DNA from: Duganella zoogloeoides
GTDB taxonomy: Bacteria > Pseudomonadota > Gammaproteobacteria > Burkholderiales > Burkholderiaceae_D
Direction of reading: 5' to 3'
Length of the DNA stretch: 64,000 nucleotides
NCBI RefSeq assembly: GCF_034479515.1
Contig: NZ_CP140152.1
Location: forward strand, 2,108,001-2,172,000
The translations under genes were made by a program, and so were the position numbers. Under the pieces are notes generated by a model, which had not been told where the DNA came from, searched no databases, and saw only the letters and a program-made list of their open reading frames with translations. Below, one piece after another: positions 16,411 through 27,089 of this stretch; position 1 is the stretch's first letter; each line of letters begins with the position of its first letter.

Positions 16411-18666
16411 ATGTCCAAGTCCGTCCTGCGTCCTACCCGGATCGCTGCTGCCGTTTGCGCCATTTTCCTTGTCAACCATGCCGCCTGCGCCGAGGACGCG
16501 CCAGCGCCTGCGCCGGCGTTGGGCAAGGCCAACTCCACCAGCGCGCAAGCACCGGTCATGCAGACCGTGATGGTCAAGGGCAGCGCCGCCACCTACGATG
16601 CGCGGCGCGACGATACCGCCAGCAAGGTGATAGTGAACAGCGAGGAAATTCAGAAATACGGCGACACCTCGGTCAACGACGTGCTCAAGCGCCTGCCCGG
16701 GATTACCGTCGGCGGCGCGGCCGGGCGGGGCGGCGGCGAGATCCGCATGCGCGGCCTCGGTTCCGGCTACACGCAAATCCTGATCAATGGCGAAAAAGCG
16801 CCGGCCGGCTTTTCCACCGACAACCTGGCGCCGGACGTTATCGAACGCATCGAAGTGCTGCGCGCGGCCAGCGCCGAGTTTTCCACCCAGTCGATTGCCG
16901 GCACCATCAATATCGTGCTGAAAAAGACCGTCAAGCTCGACCAGCATGTGGTGAAAATCAGCGGCGCCAAGGGCAACACGTTCAGCTCGCCCAGCGCCAG
17001 CATCCAGTGGTCGGACCGCGACGGCCCGCTGTCGTACTCGATGGGCGCCAACGCCTGGCGCTACCAGTACGACCGCACCACGCCCAGCTACGAGACCGGC
17101 ACCGACGCGGCTGGCGTGCCCGATGTCGCGCGCGCATCCACCTGGTCCGACCGTGGCCGGTCCGACGGCTTTAACCTGTCGCCGCGCCTGAACTGGGCGC
17201 TCGGTGACGGCGATACGCTGACCTGGCAAACTTTTATCAACTACAACACCTTCACCAGCAACAGCCAGAGTTTGACCAGCGTGGAGCTGGCCGCCGACCC
17301 CGGCCCCGACTACGACCGCATCGACGGCAGCTTTGGCAGCCACAACGGCTTTGCCCGTACCGACCTCAACTGGGTTAAACAGTTGGGCGATGGCGCCAAG
17401 CTCGATGCCAAGTTCGGCATCAGTGGCAACCGCAATGCGTCCGACGGTTACAACCTGGGCAGCAAGGGCGGTGCAGCGCCCACGCTGGACCGCAAGGTGG
17501 TGTCAAAAACTACCGAGCAGGGTTTCAGCAGCCAGGGCAAGTATTCGCGCCCGCTGGTGCTGGGGGCCACCCAGGACGGCGTGGAAGCCCCCGAGCACGC
17601 GCTCTCGCTCGGCTGGGACGTGGGCGTGACCGACCGCGACGACACGCGCCGCCAGCGCGAAGCGCCACTGCCCGGCAGCCATCCCGCCAATTTCGACGAG
17701 GATTTCTCCGCCCGCATCACCCGCGTGGCAGTGTATGGCCAGGACGAGTGGAACGTCAGCCCAAGCTGGTCGATGTACGCAGGCGTGCGCTGGGAAGGCT
17801 ACCAGACCGAGATCGACGGCGCCGGCTTTGCATCCGTCAACGAGCGCTCCAGCGTGCTCAGCCCGCTGTTCCAGACCCTGTACAAGTTGCCCAACAAGAA
17901 AGATCAACTGCGCCTGGCGCTGACCCGCACCTACAAGGCGCCGGCCACCTCCAACATGGTGCCGCGTAATTTCATTTCTGCCAACAATAGCCGGCTCGAC
18001 CCCGACCGCCGCGGCAACCCGCGCCTGAAACCCGAGGTGGCGCTGGGCCTCGATGCGTCGTTCGAACATTACTGGGGCGACGGCGCCATGCTCAGCGCCA
18101 GCGCCTCGCTGCGCCAGATCGACGATTACACGCACAATGTGCTGATGCAGGATGGCGAACGCTGGCTGGCGATGCAGGTCAACGACGGCCGCGCGGAAAC
18201 CCGGGGCATCGAACTGGAGGCCAAGTTCCCGCTGCGCGCCGTGTTCAACGACGTGCCAGCGATCGACGTGCGTGCCAGCGTCAGCCGCAACTGGTCGCGC
18301 GTGGACAGCGTGCCGGGACCGGACAACCGGCTCGACCAGCAAGTGCCGCTGAGCGCCACCGTGGGCCTCGACTATAAAAGCGCTGGTGGCGATCTCAGTA
18401 CCGGCACCAGTTTCAGTTTCCGTAACGGCGGAACGGCGCGCCTGACCGATATCCAGAGCGGATACAACTCGGTGCGCCGCGATCTCGATGTTTATGCATT
18501 GTGGAAAATCGATACCCGCAATAATGTGCGGGTAGCGGTCTCGAATTTACTGGCACAGGATTACTCCACCGAATCCCTGTATGCCGATGCCCAGGGAACC
18601 TCGACCCGTTCCACCACCAATGCCGGAGAAACCCAGTTCCGCCTGACGGTCGAGCGCCGGTTTTAA
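16411..18666 (+). CDS. TonB-dependent outer-membrane receptor
   Basis: A 751-residue receptor. The signal peptide covers about the first 27 residues (ending ACAEDA). The TonB-box/plug start is seen in QTVMVKGSAATYDARRDDTAS, the plug core in DVLKRLPGITVGG and IRMRGLGSGYTQILINGEKA, and the plug end in AGTINIVLKKT. The remainder is a beta-barrel with many aromatic-rich strands and a terminal Phe (RLTVERRF), as expected for an outer-membrane barrel. The closest pattern is the ferric-siderophore/CirA-type group; the ligand is unknown. The ATG at 16411 (MSKSVLRPTR) gives a proper signal peptide, whereas the longer frame from 16369 does not. A perfect 9-base hairpin at 18675-18699 lies after the stop. 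Confidence 0.9.
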   Translation: MSKSVLRPTRIAAAVCAIFLVNHAACAEDAPAPAPALGKANSTSAQAPVMQTVMVKGSAATYDARRDDTASKVIVNSEEIQKYGDTSVNDVLKRLPGITVGGAAGRGGGEIRMRGLGSGYTQILINGEKAPAGFSTDNLAPDVIERIEVLRAASAEFSTQSIAGTINIVLKKTVKLDQHVVKISGAKGNTFSSPSASIQWSDRDGPLSYSMGANAWRYQYDRTTPSYETGTDAAGVPDVARASTWSDRGRSDGFNLSPRLNWALGDGDTLTWQTFINYNTFTSNSQSLTSVELAADPGPDYDRIDGSFGSHNGFARTDLNWVKQLGDGAKLDAKFGISGNRNASDGYNLGSKGGAAPTLDRKVVSKTTEQGFSSQGKYSRPLVLGATQDGVEAPEHALSLGWDVGVTDRDDTRRQREAPLPGSHPANFDEDFSARITRVAVYGQDEWNVSPSWSMYAGVRWEGYQTEIDGAGFASVNERSSVLSPLFQTLYKLPNKKDQLRLALTRTYKAPATSNMVPRNFISANNSRLDPDRRGNPRLKPEVALGLDASFEHYWGDGAMLSASASLRQIDDYTHNVLMQDGERWLAMQVNDGRAETRGIELEAKFPLRAVFNDVPAIDVRASVSRNWSRVDSVPGPDNRLDQQVPLSATVGLDYKSAGGDLSTGTSFSFRNGGTARLTDIQSGYNSVRRDLDVYALWKIDTRNNVRVAVSNLLAQDYSTESLYADAQGTSTRSTTNAGETQFRLTVERRF

Positions 18667-18674
18667 CGTCTTGG

Positions 18675-18699
18675 ACCGGGCAGTGCAATGCTGCCCGGT
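18675..18699 (+). terminator. GC-rich hairpin after TonB receptor
   Basis: ACCGGGCAG (18675-18683) pairs perfectly with CTGCCCGGT (18691-18699) around a 7-base loop, 9 bases after the receptor stop. No T run follows, so it may be a Rho-dependent end or an RNA-stabilising hairpin. The rest of the 18667-18974 gap, which should contain the promoter of the H-NS-like gene, shows no other clear feature. Confidence 0.5.
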
Positions 18700-18974
18700 A
18701 TATCCGGGCGTCGGATAATCGATCCGGCCCTTTGGTCCCTGCCTGCCGATTCAAATTCCTTTATCGATTCGCCGTTGCCATGATACTGGTCGAACCCGCG
18801 TTCGATAGGCAACGAGATTTGTGGAAAAACTCCGGTTTTATAGCTATATTGGTATTTGTAACGTGCGCCTCTGGAGAAAAGCGCCAAAGTTATGGTAAAT
18901 TGCGCCTATAAAATTCTCACACATTCTCACTTGTGGTTTTTTAGTGAACAACCCGCCGATAAGAAGGATTTAAG

Positions 18975-19265
18975 ATGACGACCTACCAAGAGTACAAAGC
19001 AAAAATCGCCGAGCTGGAAAACCTGGCTGAAAATGCCCGTAAAAACGAAGTCACCAAGGCCAAAGAGCAAATCGCCACCATCATGCGCGATTACGGCCTG
19101 ACCATTGCCGACCTGGGCACTGTTGCCAAAGTTAAACCGGTCAAAACCCGCGCACCGGTGCCAACCAAATACCGCGACGAAGCCACCGGCCAAACCTGGA
19201 CCGGCCGTGGCCGCGCGCCTAAATGGCTCGAAGGTAAAGACAAGAACCAATTCCTCATTAAATAA
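18975..19265 (+). CDS. H-NS family nucleoid-associated protein
   Basis: A 96-residue protein of the betaproteobacterial H-NS type. Residues 1-50 form an oligomerising coiled coil ([26 protein letters not shown]); the C-terminal DNA-binding part has the core [17 protein letters not shown], where the GRGRAP loop inserts into the minor groove of AT-rich DNA. It silences AT-rich, often foreign, genes and shapes the chromosome. The ATG at 18975 has a good GAAGGAT ribosome-binding site. Upstream is about 300 bases of non-coding DNA and downstream a long inverted repeat, so it looks monocistronic. Confidence 0.95.
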   Translation: MTTYQEYKAKIAELENLAENARKNEVTKAKEQIATIMRDYGLTIADLGTVAKVKPVKTRAPVPTKYRDEATGQTWTGRGRAPKWLEGKDKNQFLIK

Positions 19266-19392
19266 TCTGAATCTCCAAGAACCTACTGCGCGTCTCGCTA
19301 TCGCCTCTCCGTTGCTCAGCTTACATCCGTACGCCTCCGCTACTCGAGACGATAGCAAGCCGCTCGCTACGGTTTTTTGGAGATTCATTATT
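19262..19392. terminator. Long inverted repeat downstream of the H-NS-like gene
   Basis: GAATCTCCAA (19269-19278) pairs perfectly with TTGGAGATTC (19377-19386), with further partial pairing outside (AATAATC and ATTATTA). The T run GGTTTTTTGG precedes the right arm. It probably terminates hns transcription. From here to 19573 I see only a short TTGCAAGTTTGTTTGCAACCTCCGGTTGCAA region with small self-complementary stretches and no gene. Confidence 0.55.
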
Positions 19393-19573
19393 AGATATTA
19401 GTTTTTGCAAGTTTGTTTGCAACCTCCGGTTGCAATAACAGGCACGCGCTCTTGCCACGCATGGTAATTGACGCGTGCCTTGTATTCCCTCCCGGCATTT
19501 ACAGCCGTTGCTTTTCTGATGAAAGGCGAATGCGCTGAAACCGGTCGCGGCTGTTTCGTGCGATGATGGCGGC

Positions 19574-20191
19574 ATGGCTTCGATTCCTCTTTTCCCCCTC
19601 AACACCACTCTGTTCCCCGACGGGCATTTGCCGCTGCAAGTGTTTGAAGTTCGTTATCTGGACATGGTCAAGCGCTGTATCGAACAAGACGAACAATTCG
19701 GCGTGGTTTCCCTGCTTGAAGGCAGCGAAACGCGCGTGCCAGATCAGCAAGATACTTTATCGAGCGGCGGCACCATGGCCAGGATTACCGAATGGGTTTC
19801 TCCGATGCCTGGGCTGTTGCAGATATCGTGCATCGGTACCACGCGTTTCCAGGTGCGTTCCGCGCACCAGTTGAAACACGGTTTATGGATGGCCGACGTT
19901 GATAACGTAGCCGAAGATATGGTGGTGCCGGTTCCCGCCGAACAGCAGGACGTGGCAAATGCACTTGGCTCGCTGATACGCTCGTTGCAAAAAAAACAGA
20001 TTTCGATTTCCAAAATGCCGCTGTCGCCGCCTTATCGATTAGATGAGGCCGGTTGGGTGGCGAATCGCTGGTGCGAATTACTGCGTCTGCCGCAGGAAGA
20101 AAAACAGCGATTGCTGTTGCAGGAAAATCCAGTATTGCGCCTGGAGTTAATCCAGGACGTACTCAGCGAAAACGGTTTATTGGACCAGTAA
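19574..20191 (+). CDS. LON N-terminal-domain protein (peptidase S16 LON domain)
   Basis: A 205-residue protein made only of the LON substrate-binding (N-terminal) domain: it begins IPLFPLNTTLFPDGHLPLQVFEVRYLDMV, the exact pattern of the domain, and has no AAA or proteolytic part. Stand-alone LON-domain proteins are common in betaproteobacteria, and their role is unknown; binding of unfolded protein or peptides is inferred from the Lon N-domain. It is cytoplasmic. The start at 19574 follows GATGATGGCGGC and matches the family N-terminus. The gene is convergent with the exporter gene ending at 20204. Confidence 0.9.
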   Translation: MASIPLFPLNTTLFPDGHLPLQVFEVRYLDMVKRCIEQDEQFGVVSLLEGSETRVPDQQDTLSSGGTMARITEWVSPMPGLLQISCIGTTRFQVRSAHQLKHGLWMADVDNVAEDMVVPVPAEQQDVANALGSLIRSLQKKQISISKMPLSPPYRLDEAGWVANRWCELLRLPQEEKQRLLLQENPVLRLELIQDVLSENGLLDQ

Positions 20192-20203
20192 GTCGAGAAA
20201 CAT

Positions 20204-21178
20204 TTAATCGCCGGGATGCACGGTGCCGGCGCTGTCCAGCGCATGCAACCGCACCGACCACATCACGCCCGTCACCAATAACAGCATGGCCGCCACTTCC
20301 AGCACGCGCGGCCACTGCTGGTGATAGATAAAACCATAGCCAAGCGCGAACAGCGTTTCAAACAATATCAGCTGGCCCGACAGCGTCAGCGGCACGGTGC
20401 GGCTGGCGATATTCCATAAATGGTTGCCGATCACGGAGGCGCCCAGCGCCAGCGATGCATTGACGATCCAGAATACGGTCCAGTCGCGCCCGCTCGCCAC
20501 GGCGCCGGCGCCGGTCACGTCGCCATGGAACGCGGCCAGCGCCGCGGCAGCGATCACCAGCGCGATCAGCCCGCTCGAGACGCCGTACAGCGCCGACCAT
20601 TCACCGCTGCTGAAATGGGGATTGCGCTTGAGGTAGCGGGCATTGTCCACCGAATACCAGGTCCAGCACAGCAGGGCGCCGACGGCGCACGCCACGCCCG
20701 CCAGCTTGACTGCCAGCGTGGCGCCGGCGCCGGCACTGGTGACCGCATCGTGCGAGAAAACATCGATGTTGATGCAGGCAATCCCGGCCGCGACCAGCAG
20801 CAGCGGCCACGCCAGCTGGCGCAGCGGCACGGCGCCGTGGTCCTTGCGGCCCATCAGGGTGACGGTAATCGGCAGCACGCCGATGATCAGCGACGTGGCC
20901 GACACGCCCGCCATCTGCACAGCGAGCGCCAGCAGCATGTAATAAACGATGTTGCCGGCCAGCGCATGCTTGACCATGGCGGACACATCGGTGCGGTCGA
21001 GCCGGCGCAGCAGCGGCGGCAGGCGCCGGTGCAGCAGGCCGGCAGCGATCAGGCCGTAGGCGATATAGCGGCCGCAGGCCATCTCCAGCGGCGTGAACGC
21101 AGTCAGGTAGGCGGGCACGATGAACACCATGCCCCACATCGCGCCGGCCAGCAGGCCGCAGAAAACGCCATGCCACAT
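20204..21178 (-). CDS. DMT-superfamily transporter
   Basis: A 324-residue membrane protein with about ten transmembrane helices (starting WHGVFCGLLAGAMWGMVFIVPAYL and including ALAVQMAGVSATSLIIGVLPITV). The two-repeat layout of EamA-type exporters is visible but the halves are divergent from the other DMT protein in this window. Substrate unknown. The ATG at 21178 starts one base after the stop of the upstream DUF1294 gene, so the two are translationally linked and probably belong to one transcript that may begin with trpS. Confidence 0.85.
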   Translation of the reverse strand: MWHGVFCGLLAGAMWGMVFIVPAYLTAFTPLEMACGRYIAYGLIAAGLLHRRLPPLLRRLDRTDVSAMVKHALAGNIVYYMLLALAVQMAGVSATSLIIGVLPITVTLMGRKDHGAVPLRQLAWPLLLVAAGIACINIDVFSHDAVTSAGAGATLAVKLAGVACAVGALLCWTWYSVDNARYLKRNPHFSSGEWSALYGVSSGLIALVIAAAALAAFHGDVTGAGAVASGRDWTVFWIVNASLALGASVIGNHLWNIASRTVPLTLSGQLILFETLFALGYGFIYHQQWPRVLEVAAMLLLVTGVMWSVRLHALDSAGTVHPGD

Positions 21179-21179
21179 G

Positions 21180-21461
21180 TCAGTAGCCCCAGCACAGCCA
21201 GCCAAGCGCGGCGAGGTTGCAGGCTACCGAGATCCAGAACCGGACCTGGAACGAAGTCTTGGCGGTTTTATGGCGCAGCCGGCGCTGGGCCAGCCAGCCA
21301 CCGGGCCAGCCGCACAGGAACCCGAGCAGCAGCAGAACGCGTTCGGGAATACGGCGCTCGCCGCGCCGGGCGGCAGCCTTGTCGATGGCATACACGATGT
21401 AGCAGACCGTGCTGGCCACCGCATACACCGAGGCCAGCCACATGGCCAGCAACGGCCACAT
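21180..21461 (-). CDS. DUF1294 small membrane protein
   Basis: A 93-residue inner-membrane protein with three or four short hydrophobic segments and the DUF1294 signature: IDKAAARRGERRIPE, then LLLLGFLCGWPGGWLAQ, then LRHKTAKTSFQVRFW. The family is conserved and of unknown function; in some proteins it is fused to a cold-shock domain, which is absent here. I use the ATG at 21461; a GTG at 21485 would add eight residues. It sits three bases after the trpS stop (if the GTG is used) or 27 bases after it, and directly before the DMT transporter gene. Confidence 0.85.
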   Translation of the reverse strand: MWPLLAMWLASVYAVASTVCYIVYAIDKAAARRGERRIPERVLLLLGFLCGWPGGWLAQRRLRHKTAKTSFQVRFWISVACNLAALGWLCWGY

Positions 21462-21487
21462 GGTCAACACACCGGGCGTGGGCACGC

Positions 21488-22555
<1,068 letters not shown>

Positions 22556-22753
22556 CGGGCAGTATTCCTTGGGTTGCCCAAGTTTGGCTCGACGAATAAA
22601 AACGCCACCAGACTCGGGCGGCGTTGATAAAAATATCACATCACTATCGGGAAACAGTGAAATAGTGGCCGCGCTCGCTAGGAGCGGCGCCAATTCAGCA
22701 GCAATGTGGTGAAAAAATTCATGGCCGTATGGTTGCAGTTCGGCGCCGGTCTG

Positions 22754-24001
22754 TCAAGGCCGGTCCGTCGCATGCGGGTGGGTTGTAAAGTAGCGCCGCG
22801 CCACCACGATGGCCGCCACCTGCATGGCCGCACACAGGAAGAAGGTGGCGCCGATGCGCCAGTCGCCGGCCGGCAGGCGGCTGACCTGGGCCAGGATGGC
22901 GGAACCGAGCAGCGGCATCACGATCACGCCCGCGCTGCTGATCGACTGCAGAGAGCCCATCAACTCGCCCTGTTCGTCCGAGGGGGTGGCGCGCGAGACC
23001 AGGCTTTGCAGCGCCGGGCCGGCGGCAAAGGCCAGCACATTGCACACGATGATGGCGTACATCATCCAGCCCTCGGTGGCCAGGCCATAGGCCAGGTAGG
23101 CCACCGCGCCGGAGATGATCCCCAGCCGCGACAACTTGACCTCGCCCCAGCGGCGGATCAGCACCCCGAGCAGGCCGGCCTGCACCACGGCGGCCGTCAA
23201 CCCCACGCAAAACAGCGCAAAGCCGTTCTGGCCCGGCGTCCAGTCGAAGCGGAACGTGGTGTACAGCACCCAGGTGGTATTGAGCATCATCTGGGCGCAG
23301 GTGACCAGCGTGAAGGTGATCACCAGGCCACGGATGTCGGTGCGCCGTCCCAGCTTGATCAGGGAGGTGAACGGGTTGAGGCGGGCCTTGTCGAACGGCG
23401 GACGCACGCCCGGCGCCAGCGATTCGGGCACCACCAGGTAGCCGTAGATGAAATTGGCGGCCGACAGCGCGGCGGCCACGTAGAAGGGCAGGTGGATATC
23501 GACGCCGCCCAGCAGTCCGCCCAGCATCGGGCCGCAGATGAAACCGAGGCCGAACGCCGCGCCCACCTTGCCGAAGCTCTTGGCACGGTTGTCAGGCGTG
23601 GAGATGTCGGACGCATAGGCCGCCGCCACCGACATGCTGGCCGACGACATGCCGCCGATCACGCGGCCGATGAACAGGCAGGCCAGGTTGGGCGCCCAGG
23701 CGGTGGCGAGAAAATTGGCGCACATGCCGCCCATCGAATACAGCATCACCGGGCGCCGTCCCACGCGGTCGCTCAAGGCGCCCAGCATGGGCATGAACAG
23801 GAACTGCATCAGGCCGAAGGTGGCGCTCATCACGCCGTACCACAGCGACTGCTCGTCGCGCGAGGACGTGAACTGGCCAACCAGCACCGGCAGCACCGGC
23901 ACGATCAGGCCCACGCCCAGCATGTCGATGAACACGCAGATCAGGATGAAATTGAGATTGGCCGCCCGTGGCGTGGCTACCGGCGCAGACACTACGCCCA
24001 C
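22754..24001 (-). CDS. MFS transporter, TetA-like drug exporter group
   Basis: A 415-residue transporter with twelve hydrophobic segments. The family loop GALSDRVGRRPVML between helices 2 and 3, the motif C-like GFICGPMLGGLLG in helix 5 and the start FIDMLGVGLIVPVLP are those of TetA/TCR-type proton antiporters. Drug or metabolite export is likely; tetracycline itself cannot be claimed. It starts at a GTG at 24001 (or a second GTG at 23992), overlapping the end of the HD phosphohydrolase gene, so the two are coupled. Confidence 0.88.
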   Translation of the reverse strand: MGVVSAPVATPRAANLNFILICVFIDMLGVGLIVPVLPVLVGQFTSSRDEQSLWYGVMSATFGLMQFLFMPMLGALSDRVGRRPVMLYSMGGMCANFLATAWAPNLACLFIGRVIGGMSSASMSVAAAYASDISTPDNRAKSFGKVGAAFGLGFICGPMLGGLLGGVDIHLPFYVAAALSAANFIYGYLVVPESLAPGVRPPFDKARLNPFTSLIKLGRRTDIRGLVITFTLVTCAQMMLNTTWVLYTTFRFDWTPGQNGFALFCVGLTAAVVQAGLLGVLIRRWGEVKLSRLGIISGAVAYLAYGLATEGWMMYAIIVCNVLAFAAGPALQSLVSRATPSDEQGELMGSLQSISSAGVIVMPLLGSAILAQVSRLPAGDWRIGATFFLCAAMQVAAIVVARRYFTTHPHATDRP

Positions 24002-24633
24002 TCTTCGGCAAAACGGTCGCGAAACGCCAGCAGCTCCGCCAGCCGTTCTTCGCCCAGCTGGCGGCCGGTGGCGGTCTGCATCTTGCCGGGCAGGGTGGCC
24101 AGCTTGGTCTCGATATGGTCGAGTGCATAGGTGCGGTCGTCGCGTTCGCGGTGGCGTGCCAGCGGATCATGGCTGTGCGCCAGGTGCGATCCCATGCGCC
24201 CGGCGATGTAGAACAGCCGCGCCAGGCCGACGGCGCCCAGCGCGTCGAGGCGGTCGGCGTCCTGCACGATCTTCGCCTCGATGGTGCCGGCGGGCAGGGC
24301 GGCGGAAAAGCTGTGGCACTCGATGGCGTGCGCTACGGCGGCCAGCCGCTCGGCCGGAAAATCGCGCGCAGCCAGTTCGCGCGTGGCCAGTGCGGCGGCC
24401 TGGCGCGAGGCCAGGTGGCGCTCGGGATGGTTCTTGGGCAGGTTGACCAGGTCGTGCAGGTAGCAGGCGGCCAGCACCACCAGTGCATCCGCTTCTTCAT
24501 GCCGGGCCAGCAGCAGGGTGGCGTTGCGCCACACCCGGTGCAGGTGGTTGATATCGTGCGCGCCGTCGTCGTCCTGCCCGGCGGTGGCCAGGGCGATCAG
24601 GCGTGGCTGCCAGTAGTCGAGCAAGCTGTCCAT
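23992..24633 (-). CDS. yedJ: HD-domain phosphohydrolase, YedJ family
   Basis: A 213-residue HD-superfamily protein matching E. coli YedJ along its length: HDINHLHRVWRNA, then ACYLHDLVNLPKNHPER, HAIECHSFSAALP, the strongly conserved TIEAKIVQDADRLDALGAVGLAR, and near the C-terminus ALDHIETKLATLPGKMQT. The metal-binding His and Asp residues are all present. The substrate of YedJ proteins is not known to me; hydrolysis of phosphate esters is implied by the fold. The ATG at 24633 is preferred. Its stop overlaps the start of the MFS exporter. Confidence 0.92.
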   Translation of the reverse strand: MDSLLDYWQPRLIALATAGQDDDGAHDINHLHRVWRNATLLLARHEEADALVVLAACYLHDLVNLPKNHPERHLASRQAAALATRELAARDFPAERLAAVAHAIECHSFSAALPAGTIEAKIVQDADRLDALGAVGLARLFYIAGRMGSHLAHSHDPLARHRERDDRTYALDHIETKLATLPGKMQTATGRQLGEERLAELLAFRDRFAEEWA

Positions 24634-24774
24634 GAGACTCCACAATCAAACCGCCATCATACCTTGCCCAAGCACTATTTTCGTGCGGTGGGGAGGTTTA
24701 TGAGTGAATAGTTGATGCTTGGAAACTTGACTTGAGGTAACATTAGGGCATATTTTTAGTGAAGGATTACCGCA

Positions 24775-25269
24775 ATGAACAGCAACGTCACCGAAATGCA
24801 CGCCAATTCCCCAGCCGGCGAGTTTCTTGCATTTACCCTGGGCCAGGAAGAATACGGCATCGATATCCAGAAAGTCAGCGAGATCCGCAGCTACGAAACC
24901 CCGACCCGCATCGCCAATGCGCCGGAGTTCGTCAAGGGCGTGGTCAACCTGCGCGGCATCATCGTGCCGATCGTCGACATGCGCATCAAGTTCAACCTGG
25001 GCACGCCGAGCTACGACCAGTTCACGGTTGTCATCATCCTCAATATCGGCCACCGCGTGGTGGGCATGGTCGTTGACCGCGTGTCGGACGTGACCACCCT
25101 GACCCACGAGCAGATCAAGCCGGCCCCGGAAATCGGCTCGGCCATCAACACCGACCACATCGTGGGCCTGGGCACCATCGAAGACCGCATGCTGATCCTG
25201 GTCGATATCGACAAGCTGATGTCCAGCGAAGACATGGGCTTGATTGAGAAAACAGCGATGGCTGCCTAA
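24775..25269 (+). CDS. cheW: Chemotaxis coupling protein CheW
   Basis: A 164-residue CheW, which joins chemoreceptors to the CheA kinase at the cell pole. The two SH3-like subdomains are seen in [40 protein letters not shown] (the receptor-binding groove) and [15 protein letters not shown], ending with [11 protein letters not shown]. It stands directly before a chemoreceptor gene on the same strand with a gap of 57 bases, so the pair is probably expressed together. No cheA or other che gene is in the window, which suggests an orphan coupling protein serving the core system or a dedicated receptor. Confidence 0.95.
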   Translation: MNSNVTEMHANSPAGEFLAFTLGQEEYGIDIQKVSEIRSYETPTRIANAPEFVKGVVNLRGIIVPIVDMRIKFNLGTPSYDQFTVVIILNIGHRVVGMVVDRVSDVTTLTHEQIKPAPEIGSAINTDHIVGLGTIEDRMLILVDIDKLMSSEDMGLIEKTAMAA

Positions 25270-25326
25270 TTATTGAATGCCGATGCTGGCATCCGTTGCA
25301 GATTGTTTTTGAACCAAAGGGCAAGA

Positions 25327-26934
25327 ATGAATATGTTGGCGAATATCAGTATCGGCAAGCGCCTGGCGCTGGGGTTTACGGTCATCCTGGCGTTTGCCAT
25401 GGTGATCACCGGCATCGGCGTGTGGCGTTTGCAGGGCGTGGCGTCGGCCACGGCCGACATGATGCAGGTGCCGCTGGCCAAGGAGCGCATGATCGGCGAT
25501 TGGTCCAGTAATATTGATAGCGCTATCAAGCGTACCACGGCAATTGCGCGCAGCACCGACGCCAGCCTGGCGACGTATTTTGCCGATGAGGCGAAGTCGT
25601 CGTCGGCGCGCTCGTCCGAATACCAGAAAAAGATCGAAGAACTGATCACCGAACCGGACGAGAAGGAACTGTTCGCCCGTATCGGCGCGCAGCGCAAGAT
25701 CTACCTGTCTTCGCGCGATGAACTGAGCAAGTTCAAGGCGGACGGCGACCTGGAACAGGCGCAGCGTGTGTTCGATACCGTGTTCGTCCCCGGCACCGCC
25801 AAGTACCAGGCCCTGATCGCCGATCTGCTCAAGATGCAGCGCGCCCGGATCGACGCCACTGCCGCCCATATCGATGGCGTGGCCGACAGCAGCCGCAACC
25901 TGCTGCTGGTGCTGGCGGCGTTGATGCTGGCCTTCGGCGTGCTGTGCGCCTGGCTGCTCACCTCCGGCATCACCGGGCCGCTGCGTGCGGCCGTGGTGGC
26001 GGCCCGCCGCGTGGCCAGCGGCGATCTCACCGGCCACATCGATGATCGAGGCACCGACGAAACGTCACAATTGCTGGGCGCACTGAAGGAGATGAACGCC
26101 AGCCTGCTGGGCATCGTCGCCGAGGTGCGCAGCGGTACCGACCATATCACCACGTCGTCCACCGAAATTGCCGAGGGTAACCAGGACCTGTCGCGCCGCA
26201 CCGAGCAGCAGGCTGGCGCGCTGGAGGAAACCGCGTCGTCGATGGAGGAGTTGACGTCCGTCGTCAAACACAATGCCGACAACGCGCGCCAGGCCAACCA
26301 GCTGGCGGCATCGGCGTCGCAGGTGGCGGTGAAGGGCGGGCAGGTGGTGTCGCAGGTGGTGGACACCATGGATTCGATCAATGAATCGTCGCGCCGGATA
26401 GTCGATATCATTGCCGTCATCGACGGCATCGCCTTCCAGACCAATATCCTGGCCCTGAACGCTGCCGTGGAAGCGGCGCGCGCCGGCGAGCAGGGACGCG
26501 GCTTCGCGGTGGTGGCGTCGGAAGTGCGCAACCTGGCGCAGCGCTCGGCGTCGGCCGCGAAAGAAATCAAGCAACTGATCGGCGACTCGGTGGACAAGGT
26601 CAACCAGGGCAGCAAGCTGGTGGCCGACGCGGGCGCCACGATGGACGACATCGTCAGCAGCGTGGCGCGCGTGAGCGACATCATCACCGAAATTACCGCC
26701 GCCACCACCGAGCAAAGCGCCGGCATCAACGAAGTCAACCAGGCCATCGGTTCGATGGACGCCGTGACCCAGCAGAACGCCGCGCTGGTCGAGCAGGCCG
26801 CCGCTGCGGCGGAATCGATGCAGCAGCAGGCGGCCGTGCTGGCGCAGGCGGTGGCGGTGTTCAAGGTGGAAGGAGTGGCGTACCAGTCGCGCCCGGGCGC
26901 CAGGCCGCGCAAGGCGGCGTTGCAGATCACTTAG
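25327..26934 (+). CDS. Methyl-accepting chemotaxis protein
   Basis: A 535-residue chemoreceptor. It has an N-terminal membrane anchor ([21 protein letters not shown]), a periplasmic four-helix-bundle sensor of about 150 residues, a second membrane segment ([20 protein letters not shown]), a HAMP linker ([14 protein letters not shown]) and a long cytoplasmic helical hairpin. The hairpin tip that binds CheA/CheW is [32 protein letters not shown]. The C-terminus lacks the NWETF-type pentapeptide that tethers the methylation enzymes. The ligand is unknown. The ATG at 25327 is the usual start for this architecture ([13 protein letters not shown]). Confidence 0.95.
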   Translation: MNMLANISIGKRLALGFTVILAFAMVITGIGVWRLQGVASATADMMQVPLAKERMIGDWSSNIDSAIKRTTAIARSTDASLATYFADEAKSSSARSSEYQKKIEELITEPDEKELFARIGAQRKIYLSSRDELSKFKADGDLEQAQRVFDTVFVPGTAKYQALIADLLKMQRARIDATAAHIDGVADSSRNLLLVLAALMLAFGVLCAWLLTSGITGPLRAAVVAARRVASGDLTGHIDDRGTDETSQLLGALKEMNASLLGIVAEVRSGTDHITTSSTEIAEGNQDLSRRTEQQAGALEETASSMEELTSVVKHNADNARQANQLAASASQVAVKGGQVVSQVVDTMDSINESSRRIVDIIAVIDGIAFQTNILALNAAVEAARAGEQGRGFAVVASEVRNLAQRSASAAKEIKQLIGDSVDKVNQGSKLVADAGATMDDIVSSVARVSDIITEITAATTEQSAGINEVNQAIGSMDAVTQQNAALVEQAAAAAESMQQQAAVLAQAVAVFKVEGVAYQSRPGARPRKAALQIT

Positions 26935-27089
26935 AGTCATCCCGGCAGTGAATGAGGTGCTGCTTGCGCGCCTCGACAGCGGGGCCGGCGTAGCCGGTCA
27001 TCGCATGGCCTGCCATGCTTCCTGGTCGCGCCTTGCCGCCGTCACCGAGGCATTGCAATCGGCTGCCTCATCCTTGTTGCGACAGACCC

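Noticed and set aside
22556..22753. T-box or tryptophan attenuator before trpS
   Set aside because: The leader has hairpins but I find no T-box sequence or Trp-codon-rich leader peptide.
26935..27089. Further copy of the long palindrome family
   Set aside because: Pairing between TGAGGTGCTGC and GGCTGCCTCA is too weak to call it the same element.
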